64,000 nt of DNA, taken from the NCBI RefSeq assembly GCF_001425705.1, contig NZ_LMDC01000012.1, positions 251,402 to 315,401 of the forward strand. Reading direction: 5' to 3'. The notes under the pieces were generated by a model that was not told where the DNA came from, ran no database searches, and saw only the letters and a program-made list of their open reading frames with translations. The translations under genes and the position numbers were made by a program. The stretch is from Pelomonas sp. Root1217 (GTDB lineage Bacteria > Pseudomonadota > Gammaproteobacteria > Burkholderiales > Burkholderiaceae_C). Positions 39,268 through 48,253 of this stretch are shown here, piece after piece (positions within the stretch are counted from its first letter, which is position 1; each line of letters opens with the position of its first letter).

Positions 39268-40263
39268 GTGACTGTCAACGTAGATGGATATGAGGACTGC
39301 GTGCGGCTGGCCGTCCGCGGATTTTGGACGGAGCGCGCCGAGGCAGCTGCGAAGGCCAAGGCAAAGAAGCAGGCGGCGGCGCTAGCTGCGGCGAATGGCG
39401 GCATGCCGACAACATCGCAGGAAGGTAAGCGAGCGACCGTGATCTCCGGCCAGCATCTGAGAGGGTTCGAGGAGCTGATTCGGCTGATCACGCGCACCAA
39501 CGGATTGCCGAACGCGGAGATCATGGTGGGCTCGCAGCTCGTCACCTTGCCGGGCTTCTTCCGCCCGACCAAGCGTTGGGATGTCCTGGTCATGAACGGC
39601 AACCGCCTCCTTGCGGCGTTCGAGTTCAAGTCGCAGGTGGGCAGTATTTCGAACAACTACAACAATCGAACCGAAGAGGCGATCGGCTCCGCTCACTGCC
39701 TCGCGACCGCCGCGTACAAAGGCGCCCTGGGCGCCGACCTCATGCCGCCGTTCCTTGGATGGCTGATGATCGTGGACGACTCGAACGAATCGAACCATGT
39801 TCCCGACATCGCCGAGACGGACTTCAATGTCTTTCCCGAATTCGAAGGCACCTCGTATCTCGATAGGTATGACCTGTTCTGCCAGCGGCTGATTTCGGAA
39901 AAGCTCTATGACGTCGCGGCTGTGATCGCAACTCCCGAGACCGGTGGCGGCATCGACGGCCGGTTCATCGACGTCGCGCAAGTCCGATGCGAAAGGGCGA
40001 GTCCGGGATCTAAGACGCACTTGGGGCTGTTGCACTTCGTGGCCGCTTTCGCTGGACGCGTAGCTATCGAAGCTGCTCAGAATCCGAGTCCGCCGCCTAG
40101 GCCTCCGCGCCAGTCCCAGATCAAGGCGGCGATGGAGAAGGCCGCGAAAGAAGCCGAGAAGGCCAAGAAGAAAGTCGATAGGGCAACCAAGAAGGCGGAG
40201 CAGGACATTGCCAAGGCGGCGAAGGCGGCTGTCGCAGCCCGATCACAGCCTGACCTATTTTGA
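39268..40263 (+). CDS. XhoI/PaeR7I-family restriction endonuclease, copy 2, with Lys/Ala-rich tail
   Basis: 331 residues from GTG 39268 (GGAG at 39252). The core is clearly homologous to copy 1: [49 protein letters not shown], with Asp105, Glu119 and Lys121 intact. It differs from copy 1 at many positions and carries a Lys/Ala/Glu-rich coiled tail of about 55 residues (QIKAAMEKAAKEAEKAKKK...) absent from copy 1. No second methyltransferase is present, so it must share the CTCGAG specificity, be regulated, or be inactive. The TTG at 39205 would lengthen it. Confidence 0.8.
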   Translation: MTVNVDGYEDCVRLAVRGFWTERAEAAAKAKAKKQAAALAAANGGMPTTSQEGKRATVISGQHLRGFEELIRLITRTNGLPNAEIMVGSQLVTLPGFFRPTKRWDVLVMNGNRLLAAFEFKSQVGSISNNYNNRTEEAIGSAHCLATAAYKGALGADLMPPFLGWLMIVDDSNESNHVPDIAETDFNVFPEFEGTSYLDRYDLFCQRLISEKLYDVAAVIATPETGGGIDGRFIDVAQVRCERASPGSKTHLGLLHFVAAFAGRVAIEAAQNPSPPPRPPRQSQIKAAMEKAAKEAEKAKKKVDRATKKAEQDIAKAAKAAVAARSQPDLF

Positions 40264-40920
40264 TTCGTATGCGTGGCGTCACGGCCCTCTGATGTGCCGA
40301 CGGCGTCATGACCACGATCGGCTGATTCTGCGCACCCGAGATGGGGCGCATCAGGCAGCGCTCATGTAGAGGCGTACCTGCTGATCGGTGATTCACGTAC
40401 CTGGCACTGGATCGACCTCTTCCCGAGGCATGAATCCGCCAGTCTGAATCCCTCCAACTCGGCACTGCCGGCGGATCGGAGCCGATCACGGCTACGCCGT
40501 CATCGGCTCCGATCCGCCGGCCATCATGAATGTCGTTCAACCGGACAAGATGATTGTCGTCACCCAGCAAAACCTACAAGTTGGCCGGGATAGCTCAACG
40601 CTGGCTAAATACGCCGCCGACGGCTGGACCAAGAGCCCGTCCCTGAAGCAAGCGAAATGGGGCCTTGAACTCGCGCATGAGTGGAGAAGCCAGCGCCGAC
40701 TGACCAGGTTCCCCTGGCAGGTGATCAATGGCAGCGCTTGCGGAGTGAGCGTCTAGCGACGCCTTCTTGACCCTGGCTCAGTCTTTTCGGTCGGCGCCAA
40801 CACTCCTGGGTCTGGTGCAGCGCCGGGACGGCGCCGCTGGTAATTCGACGGTACTGCGCAGCAACCTGGCGGTGCGCGAACGCAAGAAGGGTGCGGCGCC
40901 CGGTTGCCGAGCGCAACTGG
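40264..40920. other. Gene-poor stretch with decayed sequence
   Basis: No convincing gene in about 650 bases. A 76-codon plus-strand frame (40526-40756, beginning MNVVQPDKMIVVTQQ) has no start signal and no recognised motif. The main structure is the long hairpin at 40468-40520. Confidence 0.5.
40468..40520. repeat. Perfect 19-base inverted repeat with nested inner stem
   Basis: Arms at 40468-40486 and 40502-40520 are perfect inverted copies (CCGGCGGATCGGAGCCGAT). Inside, ACGGC (40488-40492) pairs with GCCGT (40496-40500) around TAC. No T-run follows on either strand, so it is not a standard terminator. It could be a recombination or transposon site or a palindromic insert. Confidence 0.75.
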
Positions 40921-41202
40921 CTACTTTGATACACGGCCGCGAGACGGTCTCGACAAAGGCTTGGCTCTTTTTGGCGCCATAAGCACGGGCTGCTCGAATA
41001 GCGCCGCAGGCGCAACGTCCAATGCGGCCGCCAGCACGAGCAAAGCATCGAAGGTGGGATTCGCCGCCCCGGTTTCAAGGCGAGACATGTAGGTTCGAAA
41101 AAATCCTGTGCGATCTGCCAACTCTTCTTGCGTCAAGTCGCGAGCAACGCGTAACTCTTTAAGGCGCAGTCCGAAGGCAACGCGGGGAGTAGGTTTTTTC
41201 AC
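40921..41202 (-). CDS. Xre-family HTH regulator
   Basis: 93 residues from GTG 41202, mostly one Cro/C1 helix-turn-helix (RLKELRVARDLTQEELADRTGFFRTYMSRLETGAANPTFDALLVLAAAL) with a basic tail. No ATG is available close to the domain start. It sits between the restriction genes and the transposase-like gene and faces the latter. It might act as a controller of the restriction system, but it is not joined to it. Confidence 0.75.
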   Translation of the reverse strand: MKKPTPRVAFGLRLKELRVARDLTQEELADRTGFFRTYMSRLETGAANPTFDALLVLAAALDVAPAALFEQPVLMAPKRAKPLSRPSRGRVSK

Positions 41203-41320
41203 AGCTTCATGCTGCTTTTTGTACACTAGCTCATACACACACCAATTCGTACATTTGAAGATGAGCGTTTGATGCTTAGAAACATGCAGCCGAGTCGGTG
41301 GCTGCTCACAGGAGCAAGCG

Positions 41321-41917
41321 ATGAACATCTCTCCGATCAACGCCGAATCCCAACGCGAGCCGCTCTGCCGCTCGTACGTCTGCGCTGTATTCGATGTGCT
41401 CAGGCTACAGATTCAGAGTGAAGCCGGTCCGCGTCCCGTGCAACTGCTCTGGGCCGTTGGTGTCCTGTCGGACCATCTGCCGCACTACCTGGGCACCTGG
41501 CTCCTGCACGATCCTGAAGGTGCGTGGCGCGCCATCGCCGACGATCTGCACGACCGCGGCATCGACCGACTCCGCATCGTGTTCGCACCCGACCCGGTCG
41601 AAGCCCAAGCCGATTTGGCGCGGCACTACCGCAACCTCACCGTACTGCCAACGCCCGTCGAAGCCGTGATCGACTCGACCTTGTCCGGCCATGGCCAGTA
41701 CATGAAGCGGGCGCTGGAAGTGGCGAACCCTCTGAGTCTTCGCCTGAAGCGAGCCGTGGCTCGCCACGGGCCCTTCGCCGAGGCGGCTGCCGCCGCAGAG
41801 CTTCTGCGTCGATCCGCCAGCAGCTACATCTACGCCAGCTGGACGGACCACCTTGAACCACCCATGCGCGTCCGGTGCGCGACGGCCTCCTGGCCGCCGG
41901 CTGCTACGGACGGCTGA
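41321..41917 (+). CDS. IS256/mutator-like transposase-derived protein, short
   Basis: 198 residues, half the normal length of IS256 transposases. The pattern LLWAVGVLSDHLPHYLGTWLLHDPEGAWRAIADDLHDRGIDRLRIVFAPD matches the IS256 sequence between its first and second catalytic Asp. The frame then differs and lacks the C-terminal Glu part. No inverted ends seen. It may be a relic or a domesticated fragment. Similarity was judged by eye. Confidence 0.45.
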   Translation: MNISPINAESQREPLCRSYVCAVFDVLRLQIQSEAGPRPVQLLWAVGVLSDHLPHYLGTWLLHDPEGAWRAIADDLHDRGIDRLRIVFAPDPVEAQADLARHYRNLTVLPTPVEAVIDSTLSGHGQYMKRALEVANPLSLRLKRAVARHGPFAEAAAAAELLRRSASSYIYASWTDHLEPPMRVRCATASWPPAATDG

Positions 41918-41944
41918 CCAGCCTCTCCGCGCGGTCTGAAACCC

Positions 41945-42418
41945 ATGAACATCAAGAAGACCCTGGCCAGCATCCGGGCTGCCCTGCTGCGCCGCGGGAA
42001 CTCGGCGCAGGACGCCGAGGACCTGATCCAGGAAGCCTGGGTGCGCCTGGCCGGATACCAGGGCGAACAGGTGGTGGAGCAGCCCGAGGCCTTCATGATG
42101 CGTACTGCGCTGAATCTCTCCATCGATGCTCACCGGGCCCGGATGACGCGGGGCGACGAAGTGCTCGTGGAGGAAGCGGTCATCATCGATCTCGCGCCCA
42201 CGGCCGAGGATGCGATGCTCGCCAAGGAGCGCCTCGCGCGGCTCAGCGAGGGCCTTAGCCGGTTGAGCGAGACAACCCGGGCCATCCTGCTGGCCCATCG
42301 CCTGGACGGCCTGACCTATGGCGAGATCGCTCGGGCACGAGGCGTGAGCATCACCACCGTGCATTCGCACATAGCCAAGGCCACTCTCCAGCTCACCAGT
42401 TGGATGCAAGGCTGGTAG
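41945..42418 (+). CDS. ECF sigma factor, FecI type
   Basis: 157 residues: sigma region 2 (DAEDLIQEAWVRLAGYQGEQVVEQPEAFMMRTALNLSIDAHRAR) and region 4 (GLSRLSETTRAILLAHRLDGLTYGEIARARGVSITTVHSHIAKATLQL). This is the FecI group, which normally obeys a FecR anti-sigma factor and a TonB-dependent receptor. The FecR gene follows after 2 bases but is broken, and no receptor is nearby, so its control is probably lost. Confidence 0.87.
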   Translation: MNIKKTLASIRAALLRRGNSAQDAEDLIQEAWVRLAGYQGEQVVEQPEAFMMRTALNLSIDAHRARMTRGDEVLVEEAVIIDLAPTAEDAMLAKERLARLSEGLSRLSETTRAILLAHRLDGLTYGEIARARGVSITTVHSHIAKATLQLTSWMQGW

Positions 42419-42420
42419 CG

Positions 42421-43422
42421 GTGCCAGCAGAGGGAGCGTCCGGGGTGCCGCGGACAGCGAGAACGACGCAACCGCAGCCGCTTGTCACGCCGGAGATCGC
42501 TGCCGAAGCTGCCGTCAGGGTGGCGCGCCTGCACGGGCCCGACCGGTCACCCGCCGTGGACCGCGCCTGCCTTGCGTGGCAGGTGCGCTCGGTGGTGCAC
42601 CGCCTGGCCTTCGAGCGCTGTACCGACACCTGGCAGGACGTCCGAGGCGTCACCCTCAGCGGGTACGCCGCAGCCGTCGGTGCGGCGCGCCGTGCTGGCC
42701 TGTGCGGCGCTGGCCAGCGTCGCCTTGGTGGTGTGGCGGCCTTGGTCGTCTGACGACGCTTTTGAGACGGGCGTCGGTGAGCAGCGCGCTGTCATGCTGC
42801 CGGATGGCACCGCGTGACGCTGAACACGGCGACGCTTGTGCGCGTGACTTTGACCCACGCGAAACGCACCGTCCAGGTGAGTCGCGGCGAAGCCTTGTTC
42901 GAGATCGCCAAGGACGCAACTCGGCCATTCGTCGTGCAGGTGGCCGACGCGAACGTGACAGCCACTGGTACGACGTTCCTGGTTCGAGGCACGCCGCAGG
43001 CTCGCGACGAGGCATTCGGCGTCACGCTGATTGAAGGCCAGGTGATCGTGCGCCGATCCGGCGGCGCTGCGAATGGCCGCCAGGACGAGCAATTCGTGAT
43101 GGCGCCGGGAGAGCGTCTGCCTGGCGGGAACGCAGGCAATCTGCCGGGCTTGCGGCTGGACCGGCCCAAGATCGAGAACCTCACCGCATGGAAGCGCGGG
43201 GAGGTGGTCCTTGACGACGTCCCGATGGCGGACGCGGTTGCAGAGATGAACCGCTACAGCAACCTGCCCGTCGGCATCGCCGACTTGGAAGTGATCGGCG
43301 CCTTGCGCGTCAGCGGCGTCATGCGCGCGGGTGACAGCGAGGCATTCGCGCACGCCGTTGCCAGCCTTCATGGCCTGAGCGTGCGAACAACTGGCGGCCG
43401 CATCGAGCTTCACGCCAAATAG
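42421..43422 (+). pseudogene. fecR-like anti-sigma regulator broken by two frameshifts
   Basis: Three frame segments together give a normal FecR. An N-terminal cytoplasmic part is in frame 1 (RVARLHGPDRSPAVDRACLAWQ). The membrane helix and start of the periplasmic domain are in frame 2 (RRAVLACAALASVALVVWRPW...TGVGEQRAVMLPDGT). The rest is in frame 1 again (VTLNTATLVRVTLTHAKRTVQVSRGEALFEIAKDATRPFVVQ, to 43422). The second shift is exactly at DGT/VTLN, near 42817; the first lies between about 42640 and 42690. Two separate base losses are needed, so this is decay or sequence error. Confidence 0.7.
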
Positions 43423-43435
43423 GCGGACGGCCTTG

Positions 43436-44620
43436 TCAGCACAGCCCCTCAGCTCTCTGGAGGTTTGCAACGCCGTCGGGCCAGGACTCCTGATCGACGC
43501 ATCGGTTCTTGTTTCGCAACGCCGGCAGCAGCACCTCGTCCGCGAACGGGCAGCCGGTGATGCCTGGATCCTGCTGCCGTTCCTTGCCGGCCTCGTCGGG
43601 CGCATGCCCTGAGTCGATCCTTGCTAGCAGCGCTTCGTAGCCCGGCCGCCATGCGGTGCAGGCAGGAAAACTCGCGCGCAGTTGCGCCAGGATGGCCAGG
43701 CCGGCGAAGTCAAGATCGCCGTAGAAGCTCACCGCGGGCGCGCCCAGTTGCCCATACAGCCAGTCCTCGAAGCGTTGGGCATCCGTGTCGGACACGCGAC
43801 CGCGCCAGTACAGCGATGAGCCTGTGTGCTCGCGCAAGCGACGTGCCCCACTGCGAAAGCCTGCCGCGTACAGCAATGCAGCGCGCGCCCAGGCCGGCTG
43901 GCGGTGCCCTGCCATGCGCTCGAAGCTCACGCCGTTCTCGATGAACAGGACTTCTTCGCCCGTCCAGTCCCTGGGCAGGTCGACAAGCAGCTGGATCGGT
44001 GCCTCCAGAAACCGCCCTTCGTCAGCGCCCAGCAGTCGCAGCAGTTCCTCCCGCGCATCCAGTACCTTGCTGTGCCCGCGGAAATGCCGGGCCGACAACT
44101 CGCGCAGGTAAGGCGTTGTCTGCGCCGGGTGCCCCGCCAGGTCAGCGGCAAGTGCGTTCAGGAGGGCGGCACAGTCTCCTGGCTCCCGCCCCTCGAGGGC
44201 GGGCAGCGGGTTGCGCAGCAGATAGTCCAGCAATGCAGGCGCATCGGGCACGGCCAGCAATGTCGGCTGCTCGCGCAGCGCCTGCACCAGCACACGGCTC
44301 CAGCGCGGCGCGGCGGGCTCGAAGCCGCTCCACTCGGCCAGCGCCTGTGCATCGAGCAGCAACAACGCCGGCCTGCGATCGGCCAGCGTCTGGAAAGCCC
44401 GCGCCTTGTCCGCCTTCAGCCGAACCCAGCCGGTCGCGCCGAGGTCGTCCAGCAGCAGTTCCAGGTGTGCCAGCGCCTCTGGCGACGCCGCGCTGTGAAG
44501 TTCCGGCAGCTCAGTTGCGTCAAGCGCCAGAGAGACAGCCCGTCCGCCCTCGCTGCGCTCGGCCTTGCGCAGCAACGCATGGGCCAGGCGCAACTGGAGT
44601 GGGTGCGGCGGCGGCTTCAT
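43436..44620 (-). CDS. jetD: Wadjet JetD: Toprim-fold nuclease
   Basis: 394 residues. C-terminal Toprim-like core: FIENGVSFE with Glu228, then SFYGDLDFAGLAIL with Asp302/Asp304, and a later DQE near residue 378. The N-terminal part is the DUF3322-type arm domain. JetD cuts plasmid DNA after the JetABC motor has extruded and sized a circular molecule. Start ATG 44620 overlaps the jetC stop, so it is last of four coupled genes. Confidence 0.92.
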   Translation of the reverse strand: MKPPPHPLQLRLAHALLRKAERSEGGRAVSLALDATELPELHSAASPEALAHLELLLDDLGATGWVRLKADKARAFQTLADRRPALLLLDAQALAEWSGFEPAAPRWSRVLVQALREQPTLLAVPDAPALLDYLLRNPLPALEGREPGDCAALLNALAADLAGHPAQTTPYLRELSARHFRGHSKVLDAREELLRLLGADEGRFLEAPIQLLVDLPRDWTGEEVLFIENGVSFERMAGHRQPAWARAALLYAAGFRSGARRLREHTGSSLYWRGRVSDTDAQRFEDWLYGQLGAPAVSFYGDLDFAGLAILAQLRASFPACTAWRPGYEALLARIDSGHAPDEAGKERQQDPGITGCPFADEVLLPALRNKNRCVDQESWPDGVANLQRAEGLC

Positions 44621-47600
44621 GCCGTCCGCTCTGCGTTCTGTTGGTCTTCGAAGGCCAGCGTCGCCTGGGCCCTGGCGGCCTGGGCATGCGCATCCCACAG
44701 CGCCGACAACGCCTCGCGCTTGAAGTCCTTCTCCTGGACCTCGCTGATGTGCACGACCTGACCGTCGGCTTCCGCTTCCAGCTTCGAGAAGGTGTATTCC
44801 TTGTCGAACTCGGGCTTGATCGCGCCGGACTTCGACGTGGGCATCGCCACGATCAGTTGCAGGCCCATGTTCTGCGCGAGAAAGCGCATCACGGCCCGCG
44901 AACGCGCCTCGTCCATCTTCGAGAAGGCCTCGTCGCTGAGCATCAGCCGCAGCGCCGGTGCGTTTGGCGCGCGGCCGAAATGCCCGAGCGCATGGGCCAG
45001 CACGGCGGCGCGGATCACGTAGAACGGCGTCTCCAGCTCGCCGCCGGAGCCGGTGCCCCAGGTGGACATCGGCGTGCGGTGGCCGCCGGCGATGCGGTGG
45101 ATGTCGTAGCGGCGGTAGTTGCGATAGTCGGCCAGCTCCTTGAGCGCGCGCTCGGCGGCGATCTGGTCCTGCGACAGCAGCAGCCGCTTGATCTCCTGGG
45201 CCGTGGCGCGGTGCTCGGGCGAGAGCTGGGGGGCGTCGAAGATGGCAGTGCGGTCCTTCTCCAACTGGTCGACCACGCCGTCCAGCGCCTCGAAGAAGTC
45301 GTAGTAGTCCTTGTAGCGCGGTACCCAGTCCTGCACCACGTCGTAGGAATCCACCCCGAACTGGATCGCCTTGAGCTCCTGGCTGAGCTTGCGCAGCGTG
45401 TTGGAACCATCCTTCACGTCGCGCCTGACCTTGAAGCAGAAGTCGCTGGTGAAGACATGGTTGAAGGTGCCCTCGGCCTTCTCCAGCCGCGCAACGTTCT
45501 CGGCCAAGCCGATGCCATCTTGCCTGCGCATCTGCTCGCGCGCGGCCTGCTGCACGGCCAGCACCGACTGCAACACGGCCTCGATCTGCTCGACACTGCG
45601 CGGCGGCTCGGTCCAGCCGAAACGCTCTTCATCGGTGCGCGCGCCCGCCAGGTAGGTGGCGATGTGGTTGCGCAGCGTCTTGAGGCGGTCCGGCAGGTTC
45701 TCCGAGGCATTCGTCGCATGGTTCTGCAAGGTGGCAGCGCTGGGCAGGTCGGCTTCTCCAAGCGAGCGGGCCTCGTCCAGCAGTTGCAACTCGCTGGCCA
45801 CCGCGCCGCCGGCGTCTGCAAAGCGGCTGATCCAGACCTGGGCCGTGACGATGTTCTGCGCCAGCTCGGGCAGCCGGCCCTCGAGGTCGCCAAGTGCCTT
45901 GAGCACCTGGCCGAGTTCCTTGTTCTGCACGCCGACCGCCTGCTGCTCGGCGTCCCACTGGGCCTGCTTTGCATCCAGGCGCTCGTGCAGCGCGTCGCGT
46001 CGCTGCTCCTGCGCCTCGATGCTGGAGGTGTCCAGCTGCTGCAGATGAAACTCGACGTCGACATGCCGCAGCCGTGTCTCCAGCGCCTCGCCCAGCGTTT
46101 GCGCCAGCGAGGCGGCGCTGCTCTGGCTGAACCAGCCCTGCACCGTCGTCAGCGACTGCGCCATGCTTTTGAGCCCCTGCAGCTCGGGCACCAGGGTATC
46201 GAGCCGCGCATTGACCCAGGCCAGCCGCCGCTTGCGGCTCTCGACGCCGAAGGCCAGCTCATGTTCGGCCGCCAGGCAAGCGAACATGCCGTAGGCACGG
46301 CTGCCCAGGCCCTGCTGCATCAGGCCTTGCGGCGTGCGGCGCAGTTCCGCTTCGCTGGCGACCTGGCGCACGCGCCCATACAGCGCCAGCAGGTAGGCCT
46401 TGGCCACCGGGTGCTCGCAGACCAGTTCACTGAGCAGGCTGCGCGGTGCAACGGCCATGCCACGCGTGTCCTCGATGGCCTTGGCGCCTTGCACGACCTT
46501 TGGCGAGCGGCGCGCGAAATGGCGCTTGACGAGCCGGATCGCGTCTTCCTCGAAGTCCGGTTCCACGATCAGCGCGAAGCGATCGCGTCCCATATAGCCT
46601 TCCACGGCAGCCTGCCAGGCGCTGCCCGGGCGCGGCTCGATCAACGCGGCCAGCAGGCGCGGCCGGCTCTCGGGCAGCTCAGCCTCCAGCAGCCTCAAGG
46701 CCCGCTGCACGTCGTCCGGCGCGGACGTGCGCCCCTCGAGCAGCTGCGCCTGCTCGGCGCGCAGGCCGGTCTGCTCGTCCAGCAGTTGGGACTGCTGCCT
46801 CAGCAGCTCGCTGCGCGCCGTCACCAGCGCGGACATCACGGTCGTCTCGTCGGCGCCGAGCAGCACCGCCTCCAGCGCCCGCAGCGCCTGATCCAGCGGC
46901 TCGAGCTCGAACGCGGCCAGCTCGTCCCCGAGCCGGGCATCGGTCAGCAGCGCCACGCGAGCCGGCTGCCACTGCTTCGTCGCCCGAAAGGCGGCCGAGC
47001 CCAGCCGCTGCACCGCTGCCTGCAGGGCCGGCAGCAGTGACAGGTCCAGCGCCAGCAGCTGGTTCACATGGTCCAGCACCTGATCCATCTGCCGGGCGGA
47101 CTGCTGCACCCGGCTCCAGTCCTTGCGGAACTGTTCGGCGTACTGCGCCTCCAGCGTCGTCAGACGCTGCTTTTCCTGGGCGATGCCGCTTTGCGCCAGT
47201 TCGCCCTGCACCAGCGCCAATTCATGGTCGAGCGTCTTGCGCTCGAGGGCGATCGCGTCCAGGCGCCGCTGCGACTCGGTGGCGTGGCCCTGGAGCTGCG
47301 CGCGGCGGCGTTCGGTGCGCTCCCGCTCGGCCAGGGTGTCAAGCTGCATGCGCAGCGCATGGGCATTGAGCATCACGACGTGGCGGCGCAGCAGCGCCAC
47401 AACATCGCCGGCCGCCTCGTCCACCAGTTTGAGCCGATCGATGTTCAGCTTCAGGCGCTCGGCGTCGGCCTTCAGCCGGGCGATCTCCTGCATGAGCTGG
47501 CGCATCTTGCCGACTTCCTGGCTGAAGTCGTGCGCGTCGAGAATCTCGTCGCGCACCAGTTCGTTGACGTTGCCGATCTCGCGGTAGGCCATGGCCTTGA

Positions 47601-48252
47601 CGATCGCGCGGGCGCAGCGTGTGGCATCCGCCTCGGGGACGAACTTGCGGCCGAGCAGGTGGCCGTACAGATGCTGCAGATAGCTGTCCTTGCCTTCGAA
47701 GCGCATCAGCTGCTCGGCCTGCAGGCCCAGCCTCAGCTGCAGCTGGGCGTAGGCTTCCTTCAGCGGCAGAGGCCGAACGCGCCCTGGCACGGATTCGCCC
47801 GAAGACAGATGCGACAGCGTCAGACTCGCCCCGCGCAGCAGGTAGAACAGCGGCTTGCCGCCTTCGGCGCGGCCGCCGTCCACATGGGCCTCGACACCCA
47901 GCAGCGCGCTGAACGGCACGGCGTCCTTTTCCTGGTCCGACGGTTCGAAGCACAGCCCCACGTAGCTGGTCGAGCGCTGGCGCAGGAAGACGTCGCTGCC
48001 GCACTGGCCCAGCGCGTAGGCATGCAGGGTTCGCGGCTCCTTGCCGCCGCGACGGCCCTGGGTCGACTCGTTCTGCCCGGCATTGAAGTGAAAGACCCCT
48101 TGGCGGGCCGCCGTGAGCACGGCCTGGATGGCATCCAGCAGCGTGGACTTGCCCGAGCCGGATTCGCCGGTCAGCAGCGTGGCGTCGGCCAGCGGCCAGT
48201 CACGCGTCTCCAGCGTGCCCCAGTTGACAGTGATCAGTCGTTGCAGCCGCAT
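44617..48252 (-). CDS. jetC: Wadjet JetC: SMC/MukB-like ATPase
   Basis: 1211 residues. Walker A GESGSGKST (29-37) opens the head, followed by two long coiled-coil halves around a hinge-like middle. The C-terminal head has LMLSDEAFSKMDEARSRAVMRFL (signature and Walker B region). This is the loop-extruding SMC-like motor of Wadjet, which forms a dimer with JetA (kleisin) and JetB (KITE). Start lies one base before the jetB stop on the minus strand, and its stop overlaps jetD. Confidence 0.93.
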   Translation of the reverse strand: MRLQRLITVNWGTLETRDWPLADATLLTGESGSGKSTLLDAIQAVLTAARQGVFHFNAGQNESTQGRRGGKEPRTLHAYALGQCGSDVFLRQRSTSYVGLCFEPSDQEKDAVPFSALLGVEAHVDGGRAEGGKPLFYLLRGASLTLSHLSSGESVPGRVRPLPLKEAYAQLQLRLGLQAEQLMRFEGKDSYLQHLYGHLLGRKFVPEADATRCARAIVKAMAYREIGNVNELVRDEILDAHDFSQEVGKMRQLMQEIARLKADAERLKLNIDRLKLVDEAAGDVVALLRRHVVMLNAHALRMQLDTLAERERTERRRAQLQGHATESQRRLDAIALERKTLDHELALVQGELAQSGIAQEKQRLTTLEAQYAEQFRKDWSRVQQSARQMDQVLDHVNQLLALDLSLLPALQAAVQRLGSAAFRATKQWQPARVALLTDARLGDELAAFELEPLDQALRALEAVLLGADETTVMSALVTARSELLRQQSQLLDEQTGLRAEQAQLLEGRTSAPDDVQRALRLLEAELPESRPRLLAALIEPRPGSAWQAAVEGYMGRDRFALIVEPDFEEDAIRLVKRHFARRSPKVVQGAKAIEDTRGMAVAPRSLLSELVCEHPVAKAYLLALYGRVRQVASEAELRRTPQGLMQQGLGSRAYGMFACLAAEHELAFGVESRKRRLAWVNARLDTLVPELQGLKSMAQSLTTVQGWFSQSSAASLAQTLGEALETRLRHVDVEFHLQQLDTSSIEAQEQRRDALHERLDAKQAQWDAEQQAVGVQNKELGQVLKALGDLEGRLPELAQNIVTAQVWISRFADAGGAVASELQLLDEARSLGEADLPSAATLQNHATNASENLPDRLKTLRNHIATYLAGARTDEERFGWTEPPRSVEQIEAVLQSVLAVQQAAREQMRRQDGIGLAENVARLEKAEGTFNHVFTSDFCFKVRRDVKDGSNTLRKLSQELKAIQFGVDSYDVVQDWVPRYKDYYDFFEALDGVVDQLEKDRTAIFDAPQLSPEHRATAQEIKRLLLSQDQIAAERALKELADYRNYRRYDIHRIAGGHRTPMSTWGTGSGGELETPFYVIRAAVLAHALGHFGRAPNAPALRLMLSDEAFSKMDEARSRAVMRFLAQNMGLQLIVAMPTSKSGAIKPEFDKEYTFSKLEAEADGQVVHISEVQEKDFKREALSALWDAHAQAARAQATLAFEDQQNAERTA

Positions 48253-48253
48253 G

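Noticed and set aside
40526-40756. 76-residue plus-strand frame after the palindrome
   Set aside because: No ribosome binding site, no domain, and it starts within decayed DNA.
40921-41202. Controller (C) protein of the XhoI-like system
   Set aside because: It is an Xre protein on the opposite strand, 0.66 kb away and not coupled; kept as a plain Xre regulator.
43999-47040. 1013-codon plus-strand open frame opposite jetC
   Set aside because: Shadow of the jetC gene in GC-rich DNA: no domain, extreme His/Gln/Leu/Arg composition, no start signal.
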